A DNA stretch of 64,000 nt from NCBI GenBank assembly GCA_022447185.1, contig JAKVAY010000001.1, forward strand, positions 76,996-140,995, read 5' to 3'. Positions 35,049-43,694 of the stretch are shown here, one piece after another (position 1 is the first letter of the stretch; the number at the start of each line of letters is the position of its first letter). A program made the position numbers and the translations under genes. The notes under the pieces are model-generated. The model searched no databases and was not told where the DNA came from. It saw only the letters and a program-made list of their open reading frames with translations. Source of the stretch: Fuerstiella sp. Lineage in GTDB: Bacteria > Planctomycetota > Planctomycetia > Planctomycetales > Planctomycetaceae.

Positions 35049-35384
35049 GTCAGATTTCACCAGTTTTTGATTGAAGATTCAGCGACTTGCCGCGTAGCGG
35101 AAGCAAATGACCGGATCAAATAGAGCTGGCAGGGCGCAAGCTCCATCTCACAGCGGTCACCCATTCGGAATGGAGAATGATCTCCAAAGCAAATTCCATT
35201 CAATGCAGGCCATCCGGTTTTTAGAAACCGGACGACTCGCGCCATTCCACTGAACTGATAAGTTGTTTCTGTGCAACGCCTGATGCGGCCTGCCCGCAAC
35301 CAAATTCGAGTTGATGCTTGGAAACACGTCCGATGATCGCTCTGAACGTGCCCGCAAAATGGTAAGATTCCGTACCACAAGACA
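35049..35384. other. Spacer between the PSD1 and DUF1501 genes
   Basis: An open frame of 111 codons (35057-35392, minus strand) fills this spacer almost exactly, touching the stop of the upstream gene and the start region of the DUF1501 gene. Its composition (many Cys, Arg and Trp, no recognisable motif) does not look like a conserved protein, so it is not called as a gene. No promoter or terminator stands out. Confidence 0.4.
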
Positions 35385-37892
35385 CTAATCAAGATAGATG
35401 AACTCGTTCAGATTCAAAGCCAGCAGGCAGAAGTACTGCAGTGCCTGATCGGATGTCAGTCCTTCTTTTGACTGCAGTTGTTCGATGAGTATCAGACCTT
35501 TCCGGATTTCGTCTTCTGACGGTGGTCGCTGAGTAACCAGGGTCAGGCCCTGCCGAACCTGGTCGATGGATGACTGCTGTTTTCTCAGGCTGTCTGCAAA
35601 TGCTGCTGCCTGCTGCTGCATAAATTTACTGTTGAGCAGACCGAGTGCCTGTGTTGGTTGAGTTGTCACGAATCGTACCGGACAGGCCTGATCGGTATCT
35701 GCAAAGTCGAAGCTCACCAGCAGTGGATCAACCAGAGAGCGTTTAACATGAATATAAATGCTGCGGCGATTTTGATCTTCTGGGGATGATGTTTCCCATC
35801 CTCGTCCTGGCTGCGACTGGCCCGCTTTCACTTCATCCGGAATATCTGTGTAGATGCTGGGCCCGAACATCTTTTTCGTATTCAGGTTTCCAGCAGCCCA
35901 AAGGATCGAATCGCGAATCTCTTCTGCGGACATTCGTCTCATGTTAAACCGCCAAAACAGGTCGTTGACAGGATCCTGATTCAGCGCATGTTGACGTGCC
36001 GACGACGACATCTGAAATGTTGCGGAACTCATGATCAGACGGTGCATGTGTTTGACGGACCAGCCGCTTGTGACGAATTGCGAGGCCAGCCAGTCAAGCA
36101 GCAGAGGGTGAGTCGGTGGAGTACCCTGAAATCCAAAGTCACTCGAGGAACGGACAATCCCGCGTCCAAAGTGATACTGCCAGATCCGGTTGACCATCAC
36201 GCGGGCAGTCAGCGGATTCTGCGGACTGGTGATCCAGGCGGCCAGTACCTTTCGTCGTCCGGTCGTTTTTGCGCCTTCGGGTATTTCCGGCATATTGATA
36301 TTCGGTGGCGATAACACCGATGGAAAACCGGGCAGGACTTCTTCGCCCGGTGCATGCGGATTGCCGCGTGTCAGCACATGAGTTGTGTGGATTGTTTCCA
36401 TGTCCTCTGTAATACACAGGACCTTTGCCCGTCCGCTCGGGCCATTTTCCTGCAGTGTCTTCAATTGCTTGTCAAGCCTTTGGTATTCGGTGATCTGCTC
36501 TTTTGTGAGTCCGCTGTCCAGCAGGCTGTTCACGATCGGCAGGCGGCTTGTGACAAACTCAAAGTCTTCCTTTTGAGGTTCTGTCAGCAGCGGAATCACG
36601 GTTTGTTCGAATTCATCGATCAATCGCTTGACGTTGGAAATTTTTTCGTCGTGGGCGATGTATTCCTGATCAAGCAAGCTGGCCTCTTCAGGAAGATCAA
36701 CTTCGCGTACAGAGGCATCTCGAACCGTTTTATCGCTGCGAATACCGTAGCGACGTATGTTTCGAAAGAATCCCAGCAACCGGTAATAGTCGCGCTGAGG
36801 AATCGGATCGATCTTGTGATCGTGACAACGTGCGCAGTTCACAGTGAGTCCGAGCATCGTCTGGAATGTGGTTCCAATGATATCATCCAGATCGTCGTAA
36901 AATGCCAGGGCATGGTCGACCGGTTCATCGTCCCATCGTCCGAGGCGGTAGTATCCGGTGGCGATGACCGATTCGCTCGTACAGTTTTCAAGTTCGTCTC
37001 CGGCGAGTTGTTCTGTAATAAACTGGTCATACGGCTTGTCGGAATTGAATGCCCGTATGACATAGTCTCGATAACGCCAGACGTATGGCTTTGCCCCATC
37101 GCGTTCGTAGCTGTTGGTTTCTGCATAACGCACCAGATCCAGCCAGTGTCGACCCCACTGTTCCCCATAGTGGGGGGACGCCAGCAATGTTTCGATCAGT
37201 TCTTCCAGAGCTGCCTGATTGACGGTTCCGTCGTTTTGGTGGAGCCTGGCGGTCCAGCGTTCAGCGGCTTCGGGTTCGGGAGGAAGCCCGGTTACGTTGT
37301 AGTGCATCCGACGCACCAGGCTTTGTGCGTCGGATGCCGGGGAAGGCTCGAGTCCGTTTTCTGCGAGTCGACTGGCGATGAAATTGTCGATCTCATTGAA
37401 ACCCCAGTTGGAGTCCGGCACCAGTGGTTCGGTCAAAGGCTGAAACGACCAGAACCCCTTTGTTTCTTCATTGACTTCCGGAGGACCAGTCGCTTCGGCG
37501 GACTCGAGTTGGCGGTGATCGCGGGGCCATGGCATGCCCTGCTGCACCCATTGTTCCAGAATCCGAATGTCGTTGACGGGCAATTGCCGGTTTGGCGGCA
37601 TTTCCAGGCCATCATACCGGATTGCCTGTATCAGGTTGCTGTTGTTTGGATCATCTGTGTCGTACGCGGGTCCGCCCTGTTCTCCTCCTGCAAGGATTCC
37701 GTCGCGTGTGCTGAGATCGAGTTGACTCTTCGGGGAATTGCCAGCATGGCATTTCAGACACGACCGAGTGAGGATCTCTGCTGCGTCGTTCCATAATTTC
37801 TGCTGTTCGTCGGTGAGTTCAGCACGACTGGCACTACCGACCGACAGAGTCACAGCACACTGGAAAATGATCAAACCATTTCGCAGAAACAT
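35385..37892 (-). CDS. PSD1-type planctomycete cytochrome protein (DUF1549/DUF1553)
   Basis: Very large exported protein of about 835 residues found almost only in planctomycetes and relatives. An N-terminal signal (LIIFQCAVTLSVGSASRA) precedes a PSCyt1 cytochrome-c-like domain with heme motif CLKCH (45-49) and the conserved EMPPNRQLP region. The DUF1549-like part follows (WLDLVRYAETNSYERDG), with a second heme motif CARCH (353-357) in CARCHDHKIDPI. The C-terminal DUF1553-like part contains NPLTARVMVNRIWQYHFGRGIV and LLNSKFM. Start ATG at 37892 is preferred; a TTG at 37922 is possible. It stands upstream of the DUF1501 gene, the usual partner. A role in polysaccharide use or redox chemistry is suspected for the family but unproven. 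Confidence 0.93.
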   Translation of the reverse strand: MFLRNGLIIFQCAVTLSVGSASRAELTDEQQKLWNDAAEILTRSCLKCHAGNSPKSQLDLSTRDGILAGGEQGGPAYDTDDPNNSNLIQAIRYDGLEMPPNRQLPVNDIRILEQWVQQGMPWPRDHRQLESAEATGPPEVNEETKGFWSFQPLTEPLVPDSNWGFNEIDNFIASRLAENGLEPSPASDAQSLVRRMHYNVTGLPPEPEAAERWTARLHQNDGTVNQAALEELIETLLASPHYGEQWGRHWLDLVRYAETNSYERDGAKPYVWRYRDYVIRAFNSDKPYDQFITEQLAGDELENCTSESVIATGYYRLGRWDDEPVDHALAFYDDLDDIIGTTFQTMLGLTVNCARCHDHKIDPIPQRDYYRLLGFFRNIRRYGIRSDKTVRDASVREVDLPEEASLLDQEYIAHDEKISNVKRLIDEFEQTVIPLLTEPQKEDFEFVTSRLPIVNSLLDSGLTKEQITEYQRLDKQLKTLQENGPSGRAKVLCITEDMETIHTTHVLTRGNPHAPGEEVLPGFPSVLSPPNINMPEIPEGAKTTGRRKVLAAWITSPQNPLTARVMVNRIWQYHFGRGIVRSSSDFGFQGTPPTHPLLLDWLASQFVTSGWSVKHMHRLIMSSATFQMSSSARQHALNQDPVNDLFWRFNMRRMSAEEIRDSILWAAGNLNTKKMFGPSIYTDIPDEVKAGQSQPGRGWETSSPEDQNRRSIYIHVKRSLVDPLLVSFDFADTDQACPVRFVTTQPTQALGLLNSKFMQQQAAAFADSLRKQQSSIDQVRQGLTLVTQRPPSEDEIRKGLILIEQLQSKEGLTSDQALQYFCLLALNLNEFIYLD

Positions 37893-38210
37893 TCGACCGT
37901 CCGGCTGACGACACGGAAGCAAGGGACATGTACAGTCTGATCATTGTAACGACCAACTTCGCCACCGCCTGGAGAAAAACAGTTGTTCTTAGCATGATAC
38001 GCTGTTGGTCCAAGCCGCATAACGCATTGCAGGACAAATCGCGGCAAGGACCGGTCGCAAATGAGTTAACCACGTCAGTTTTATATACAGACTTGTTGAT
38101 TGTTTTCGGAGTCTGCGGTGTGTGTGGGGGGTGACGAGCAGGTCGAGAACCGTCCGACGGGGCAGTACTGCGAGAATAGACACGATTCTGAAAGACAAGG
38201 ATCCTGTCAA
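37893..38210. other. Upstream region of the PSD1 gene
   Basis: No frame in these 318 bases looks coding. It presumably carries the terminator of the YdjY-like gene and the promoter of the PSD1/DUF1501 pair, but no clear -35/-10 pair or hairpin was found. Confidence 0.4.
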
Positions 38211-39239
38211 TCACTCATTTAGTTTCACAGAAACAGATGGCTTTGGGGGGCTACCCGATGTTTCCGGCTTTGTCCTGGAGGTCTTCGGACTGATTTCCAG
38301 GATGACCGACGTTCCTTCCGCCGGAATTCGCTGTTCCCAGGCTTCGTACAGTTGACCACCATCGGATGAAGAACTGGCTTCTGCCACGTCGATTGTTGAC
38401 GACGGGAAATTTGCCACTGTGATGAAATGACCGTCCTCTGCCGTATAACGTTGTCGACCGGTTTCTTTGTTTGTATACCAGCGACTGCCGGTGAAGACAA
38501 AACCGGCCTCCATTGGTCGTGACTGGGATTCTTGATAAAACGTCCTGATGGCCTCTTGGTACTTTTTGTCATCCCACAGCATCAACAGATGTTGACGCTG
38601 TTTTTTTGTCATCGGCCCGTACCACAGGATCTCTTTGTTGAATGGATCGTAGCGCAATTCTTCGTGTGGCAGCTCGATTCCTGGAGGAGCGGCGGCCAGC
38701 GGCCGGGAGAAGTAACGATGTATCGAGTGTCGAATCCATGAACGTGGATCTTTACTTTGCCGTTTTCCGGCTTTGTCGACCCAGTACACACGCATGTCCA
38801 GTGCCGGTCCTTCCGGCGGACGGTATTCGGGATAGAAAGTGGCCGGCTTTCCCGGTTTGAGGCCCAGTGCGACCAGCCCTGCGTGGATCACAAAAGCACG
38901 GGCCCTGACGTTAAGAATTGTTTCGTGTTCGCGCTGCCCGACAGGCACGCACAGCATTTCCAGGACGCAGTTTCTGCAGGACACTTCCGTGTGCAGGTAA
39001 ATGCGTTTCTCGTCTGGATTCAGAAACACAGTTTGTTGAGGATTCAGAGGGATTGCTTTATCGAGCAATCCGCTGAGCGCATCCGGAAGCGGCGCCAGAG
39101 GAGGTCGTTGAGTTTGGCTGCCTGCCGGGCGGCTCAATTCCGGGTCCGGCATCGGTTCAGGTGGCGCAGCAGAAGTAACCGTGCACACCACCAGAACTCC
39201 ACACACAGGAATCCGGCGCAATCGTCGATGAACGTCCAT
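38211..39239 (-). CDS. YdjY-domain exported protein
   Basis: A protein of about 342 residues with a Sec-type signal (about 1-24, VCGVLVVCTVTSAA) and a proline-rich linker (25-52). The middle (about 65-215) resembles the YdjY domain of planctomycete secreted proteins: LNPDEKRIYLHTEVSCRNC, LEMLCVP, HETILNV and HAGLVALGLKPGKPA. The second half includes YDPFNKEILWYGP and GFVFTGSRWY. The tail is Pro/Ser/Lys rich and disordered. No enzyme motif is visible, and the function of YdjY is not known. The ATG at 39239 is chosen because it directly precedes a normal signal peptide; the longer frame to 39263 adds eight residues. Confidence 0.75.
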   Translation of the reverse strand: MDVHRRLRRIPVCGVLVVCTVTSAAPPEPMPDPELSRPAGSQTQRPPLAPLPDALSGLLDKAIPLNPQQTVFLNPDEKRIYLHTEVSCRNCVLEMLCVPVGQREHETILNVRARAFVIHAGLVALGLKPGKPATFYPEYRPPEGPALDMRVYWVDKAGKRQSKDPRSWIRHSIHRYFSRPLAAAPPGIELPHEELRYDPFNKEILWYGPMTKKQRQHLLMLWDDKKYQEAIRTFYQESQSRPMEAGFVFTGSRWYTNKETGRQRYTAEDGHFITVANFPSSTIDVAEASSSSDGGQLYEAWEQRIPAEGTSVILEISPKTSRTKPETSGSPPKPSVSVKLNE

Positions 39240-39533
39240 GCAGGATTTTCCAGGAACGAGCAACTGAATAGCGAAGGTTTCAATAATACGTGTGGATCAG
39301 CAGCGAGTAAACTGTTGTCGTGATGCATATTGTACTGAAATTTGGGTTGGATGTTTCAGCGTGCCACCGGATGGTTTTCCTCTTGCTACAGGCGACAGCG
39401 AACACGAACAAAACGAAAACGATCATCGAAATTCAGGCATGCGGGCGCTGCACGGTCTTGATCTTCGTGCGTCGGCCGGGGTACGGTTCAGGATCACATA
39501 GTCTTCGTTTACTCCACGCACAGATACGACCAT

Positions 39534-39992
39534 ATGAGGATTCCCATCGAAGCCAGTCTGGTTCCGTTTCAGAAGCACGGTGTCCGGTTCCTCTATCCGG
39601 ATATCTGGGAGTTAGAAGAATCAGGAAATAATGATGATATTGTCATCACCGTGTCGAGTGACGGCACCTGTTTCTGGTCGATGCACATTCTCTGCGGCTG
39701 TCCACCGCCACCGCAGGTCATTGAGTCCTGTGTGGCAGCGTTCATAGAAGAATACGATGACACGGAGGAGAGTTCCGTGGAACAGCAGCTTGCCGAAATG
39801 CCCGCATGTGCACGAGATGTGCAGTTTTCCTGCTTCGAACTGATGAACACTGCGTCATTGCAGAGCGTTCGCACGACGGAATTCACGCTGCTTGTTCTTT
39901 GGCAGGGTACGGACCATGAATTGGTGGAATATCGTCAATTGCTGGAATCAATGACGGAATCCGTCCGAGCTGACTCACTGTCCTGTTGTTGA
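39534..39992 (+). CDS. Hypothetical protein, 152 residues
   Basis: I recognise no family with certainty. The product is acidic and soluble. It opens with FQKHGVRFLYPDIWELEE, which is the kind of first strand seen in DcrB/PsbP-like lipid-or-stress proteins (a polypeptide that starts with 'the profile of a weak strand, then W-x-L'), but no signal peptide is present. It has ten or so cysteines including CGCPPPP and a terminal SCC. The strand TTEFTLLVLWQGTDHELVEYRQLLESM closes the domain. No ribosome site is obvious before the ATG at 39534. A hairpin 26 bases after the stop probably ends its mRNA. Confidence 0.6.
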   Translation: MRIPIEASLVPFQKHGVRFLYPDIWELEESGNNDDIVITVSSDGTCFWSMHILCGCPPPPQVIESCVAAFIEEYDDTEESSVEQQLAEMPACARDVQFSCFELMNTASLQSVRTTEFTLLVLWQGTDHELVEYRQLLESMTESVRADSLSCC

Positions 39993-40017
39993 TCCCCACA
40001 CCGCGACTGTTAAATGG

Positions 40018-40037
40018 CGGCAGGATGCCTGCCGTTT
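40018..40037 (+). terminator. Intrinsic-terminator-like hairpin
   Basis: CGGCAGG-ATG-CCTGCCG (40018-40034) followed by TTT lies 26 bases after the stop of the 152-residue hypothetical gene. The T tract is short, so efficiency is uncertain. Confidence 0.5.
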
Positions 40038-40337
40038 GCAGAGCGGCGGACGGGGAAAGACCTGTTCAACGCCGTGGGCGGTCGTGAACGCATGTGAAAA
40101 TTTGACTCAAACGGGCTCGCGGGGACTAGGCAGCTACCTCAGTGACAAGGATACTACCATTGATCATTTGGTCATCCTGCAGGCAGCTCTGCAAGAGTGA
40201 GCAGGAACGTTGGCTTCCGGACTTGTGGTGAGGTTCATCTGTGGCGATCACAACTCATACAGTCGACGCAGTAGCTCAACAGTCTGAACATAGTGAAGTC
40301 AGAAATACTCTATAAAACCTAACGGAGGAACTGAATA
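40038..40337. other. Leader region of the cold-shock gene
   Basis: This stretch upstream of the cold-shock gene has no coding frame. It could hold the long 5' leader usual for csp mRNAs. A TATAAA at 40311-40316 is too close to the ribosome site to be the only promoter unless the leader is very short. No cold-box-like element could be assigned by eye. Confidence 0.35.
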
Positions 40338-40535
40338 ATGGAAGAAGGCACGATCAAGCGACTGACAGGAAAAGGATTTGGGTTTATTGACACTGGAACT
40401 GGCAAGGACATGTTTTTTCATGCCTCAAATCTTGATGGTGTCCGATTCGAAGAACTTCAGGAAGGACAGCAGGTGTCCTACACTGAAGGGAGCAGTCCCA
40501 AGGGCCCGTGTGCCGAAAACGTAAAACCGGTCTGA
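40338..40535 (+). CDS. Cold-shock domain protein (CspA family)
   Basis: A 65-residue single cold-shock domain that binds single-stranded RNA or DNA and melts secondary structure. RNP1 is KGFGFI (12-17) and RNP2 is DMFFHAS (24-30), where most members have DVFVHFS. The rest follows the five-stranded barrel, with a short LQEGQQVSYTEG strand and a PKGPCAENV end. The ribosome site GGAGG seven to eleven bases before the ATG is the strongest in the window, in line with high expression. It is monocistronic. Confidence 0.9.
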   Translation: MEEGTIKRLTGKGFGFIDTGTGKDMFFHASNLDGVRFEELQEGQQVSYTEGSSPKGPCAENVKPV

Positions 40536-40718
40536 CGAACGTACTACTGAATTACGTCGCCGGATGACCGCTGTGAGGGCGGCACCAGTCACGAGGCTGA
40601 TGTCATCAGGATTCCGTTCGCGGCATGTACGGCCTGTGGTAAGTTCTGAATGTATCTCGAAAAAGATTGCCCGTGCCCACGACGGAATCTGAAATTGTCG
40701 GGCTGCAAAGAAAGCTCG

Positions 40719-42215
40719 CTATGTTCTGCAAAAGATGTCTGCGACAGGTTTGAACTCAACACCGGCATCAAGCGGAAATATCGGGCGGGCGCAGATCGAG
40801 TGTCCCAGGCTGTTCAGATTGGCACTTGTTGCTCCGGGAGCGTCTACGTTAATCAACTTCGCGCACCAGTCGGCAAACATGTGCGACTCGCAGTGTGGTG
40901 ATTTAACGACAACCATATCAAATTGTTGCGGGTTTTGACCGTTTGCAAAAAACCAGGAACGGTCGAACAGGCTTACCGGACGCGTGCCGACCACGAGTGT
41001 GATGTTCTCGATTTGAAGCACGGACGTCAAACCTGCATCCCAGTGCCATCCAAACGACTCACTTTGGAATCTGCCGTCAGACAGAGAACGTACACGTGCT
41101 TCAACTTCGATTGGATGGTATCGATCGGGATCAAGTGCGCCGCCGATCCGAGTGACGATCGTTCCGCCCACACCCGCGACAATCGCCTTTTGGACGGCAG
41201 CCGGATCCACGACAGGTGCCAGTAATCGGCCCCGGTATCCCTGACGAATGGCCTCGCGCAGGATTGCATTACTGTCACCTGACGCACCCGAACTGGTTGC
41301 ATCTGCTGCGTCCATCATCACGACGGTGCCCGACGTGACTGCAGCTGCCTGGCGCACCGCGTCCTCCAGGCTGGTCAGCGGAACCTGCATTTTTTTGTGA
41401 TGGTGCCAAAATTGTTCGGCGAGCGCGATGGCATGTTCTTTTGCGGCCGATTTGTCTCCGTCCATGACCACAAAACTGTTGGTTCGAAGTTCGGGGACAT
41501 CGGTAAAAGGGTTGCCCCACATCACACCTGCTGAAAGTCCGGTTTCACTCGATTCGATTGACTGGGCTAGTTGAATGCAATCAGAGACAGAGCCGGTTTC
41601 AGTGATCATTTCATCACCACGAGCGAGGACCGGAATTTTCACACGTGCTGTTACCGGATGAGCTTCTCCTGCTATAATCTTCAAAAGCAAGTCTGCAGAT
41701 CGTGCTCCGGTTTCGAAGAAATCAACGTGAGGGTACGTGTGGAAAGCAACGATCGCGTTGGCGTGTTCCAGCATTCGATCCGTAAGAATTCCATGAAGGT
41801 CGAGTGAAACCACAAAGGGGATATCTTCGCCAAGAATCCGCCTTGCCTCCTGAAGGAGATAACCCTCGGGATCATTCTCGCCTTCCGCCTGCATGGCCCC
41901 ATGTAGTGCAAAGTACGCCGCATCAACGCGGCCTGCTTCCGCCAGACGACTCAGCAGGTCGTTGCTCAGACGATCAAAGCTTTCCGTTGCCAGAAGGCCT
42001 CCCGAAGTATTGGCGCTCGCTGCGAACGTTGGAATGACCTCCACAGAACCGACTTCGTCAAAAACACTCAGTGCTCCGCCCACTTCTTCGCGCACGTTGC
42101 GGTGATAGTCCAGGGCAGCCTGGCCCTGCCTCAGACGGAAGTCTTCATAGGTGCTGGGAACCGGGTTAAAAGTTGAGACTTCCTGTTTGCATTCTGCAAT
42201 CACAATTCGAGGCAC
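40719..42215 (-). CDS. MlrC/M81-family metalloprotein
   Basis: About 498 residues of the MlrC (microcystinase C) family, zinc enzymes that cleave linear peptides or unusual amide substrates. The metal ligands keep MlrC spacing: Asp139 and His141 in SLDLHGILT and His163 in YPHVDFFETG. The family opening IVIAECKQEVSTFNP is present. The C-terminal MlrC domain contains MMDAADATSSGASGDSNAIL and VKSPHCESHMF. The open frame runs on to 42575 but that part is the neighbouring gene read in another frame. The GTG at 42215 has a GGAG six bases upstream and gives a standard length, so I chose it. It follows the mannonate-dehydratase-like gene by 55 bases, so both are probably one transcript with a shared catabolic purpose. 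Confidence 0.88.
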   Translation of the reverse strand: MPRIVIAECKQEVSTFNPVPSTYEDFRLRQGQAALDYHRNVREEVGGALSVFDEVGSVEVIPTFAASANTSGGLLATESFDRLSNDLLSRLAEAGRVDAAYFALHGAMQAEGENDPEGYLLQEARRILGEDIPFVVSLDLHGILTDRMLEHANAIVAFHTYPHVDFFETGARSADLLLKIIAGEAHPVTARVKIPVLARGDEMITETGSVSDCIQLAQSIESSETGLSAGVMWGNPFTDVPELRTNSFVVMDGDKSAAKEHAIALAEQFWHHHKKMQVPLTSLEDAVRQAAAVTSGTVVMMDAADATSSGASGDSNAILREAIRQGYRGRLLAPVVDPAAVQKAIVAGVGGTIVTRIGGALDPDRYHPIEVEARVRSLSDGRFQSESFGWHWDAGLTSVLQIENITLVVGTRPVSLFDRSWFFANGQNPQQFDMVVVKSPHCESHMFADWCAKLINVDAPGATSANLNSLGHSICARPIFPLDAGVEFKPVADIFCRT

Positions 42216-42270
42216 AGCGATCTCCGCAAAATCCTGGTTTCTAACAGTTAACAGTCGGGCAACGATGTCA

Positions 42271-43500
42271 TCAGGGGCGGACCACGCTCCCATCGCGTTT
42301 TCGAATGGCGGGCCATGCGCCGTTGAACGGATGCTCAGGATAGGGGAATGTTGCCGCGAGGCTTTCGTTGATATCCATTCCCCATCCCGGTTGATCGTTT
42401 GGCCACAACATTCCGTCCCGGACATCCGGACAACCAGGAAAGACGTCATGAGTTGCCTGGTTAAAACGTGTGAATTCCTGAATGCCGAAATTCGGTATGC
42501 ATAGGTCCATCGCCAGATTCGCTGCATGTCCGATCGGCGATGTGTCACCCGGTCCATGCCATGCGGTACGAACACCGAAGAATTCGCACAATGCGGCCAG
42601 TTTGCGGGCAGGTGTCAATCCACCGATGTCTGAAAGATGGACGCGAATAAAATCGATCAGCTGTTCCTGAATCAGCGGCAGGTAGTCATTGACGTTGGTG
42701 AACAATTCACCCATTGCAATGGGGATGCCGCTGGCGGCACGCAGACGGCGAAAGCTGTTGATGTCTTCGGGAGGCAAAGCATCTTCGAGAAAGAACAGTC
42801 GAAACGGTTCCAGGTCTTTTGCCAGATGGATAGCAAGCGGCGCCGGCAACCGTTCGTGAATGTCATGCAGCAGTTCGACGTCCTCACCAAGTTCCTTGCG
42901 AGCGTGTTCGAAAAGTTTTGGCGCCAGACGCGCGTAGTCTGCAGGTTCAAAAATATTTTGCGGGGCGGTTGGACCATCGACGGTTTCGTGTGTCTGCAGG
43001 TCAGATTCCGTTCCGTATGTGGCCTGTCCCGGAACCTCGACCTGCAGTCGAATGTGCCGAAATCCCTGAGAGATCAGTTCGCGGGCGTTTTCAGCCACGT
43101 CATGGAACTCGCGTCCGGAGGCGTGGACATAGACAGGGGCAGCCATGCGGCACTTGCCACCGAGTAATTCGTAAACGGGCATGCCCGCCCGTTTGCCCTT
43201 GATGTCCCATAGGGCCATGTCGACACCCGACAGTGCATTATTCAACACTGGTCCCTGGCGCCAGTACGAACTGACATAAGCGGACTGCCAGATGTCTTCG
43301 ATTTCATCAACATTCCGTCCTTTCAGAAACGGAGTGAGATATTTCTCGACCGCTTCAATCACTGCCAGTGGACGCTGTGTGAATGTGGCACAACCCAGGC
43401 CATGCAGTCCGTCCTCAGTTGTTTCAATTTTGACGATGACCAGACGGATATCGGCAGGAGCGGTGGTGATACAGCGGATATTTCTGATGCGAACAGTCAT
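42271..43500 (-). CDS. Enolase-superfamily sugar-acid dehydratase (D-mannonate dehydratase/RspA-like)
   Basis: A 409-residue enolase-superfamily enzyme of the D-mannonate dehydratase (ManD/RspA) group, which removes water from sugar acids to give 2-keto-3-deoxy acids. Metal ligands are Asp213, Glu239 and Glu265. Catalytic partners are His215 in LLHDIHERL, His315 in WHGPGDTSPIGH, plus the Arg of HIRLQVEVPG and Tyr162, the set described for ManD. N-terminal capping domain: SAYVSSYWRQGPVLNNALSGVDMALWDIKGK. The ATG at 43500 has AGGA eight bases upstream. It heads a minus-strand pair with the MlrC gene and is divergent from a second enolase-superfamily gene. RspA-like members vary widely in activity, some being nearly inactive, so the substrate is only a family-level guess. 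Confidence 0.87.
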   Translation of the reverse strand: MTVRIRNIRCITTAPADIRLVIVKIETTEDGLHGLGCATFTQRPLAVIEAVEKYLTPFLKGRNVDEIEDIWQSAYVSSYWRQGPVLNNALSGVDMALWDIKGKRAGMPVYELLGGKCRMAAPVYVHASGREFHDVAENARELISQGFRHIRLQVEVPGQATYGTESDLQTHETVDGPTAPQNIFEPADYARLAPKLFEHARKELGEDVELLHDIHERLPAPLAIHLAKDLEPFRLFFLEDALPPEDINSFRRLRAASGIPIAMGELFTNVNDYLPLIQEQLIDFIRVHLSDIGGLTPARKLAALCEFFGVRTAWHGPGDTSPIGHAANLAMDLCIPNFGIQEFTRFNQATHDVFPGCPDVRDGMLWPNDQPGWGMDINESLAATFPYPEHPFNGAWPAIRKRDGSVVRP

Positions 43501-43694
43501 GTCATATTCCTGGTAGCACAACCACCATCGAAGTGTCGAGACGTTGGTGTATTCTGCGTTGTCGAATTAGCAATTTCCGCACAGAGTCAACATTTGGTAA
43601 ACGAGTTTCATCGCGTTATGCTTCCAGCCGAAAGTTCGTTGAGACGATACTGGCTGATTCAGTTTCTACTGAATGCTTCAGAAAGATCAAATCA

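Noticed and set aside
36354-37796. Antisense frame of 480 codons inside the PSD1 gene.
   Set aside because: Cys/Val/Phe-rich product typical of a shadow frame; the PSD1 heme motifs on the other strand are certain.
43533-43694. N-terminal extension of the second enolase-superfamily gene up to 43533.
   Set aside because: The extra 54 residues are Arg/Ser/Cys-rich and not part of the fold; the family opening starts at the TTG at 43695.
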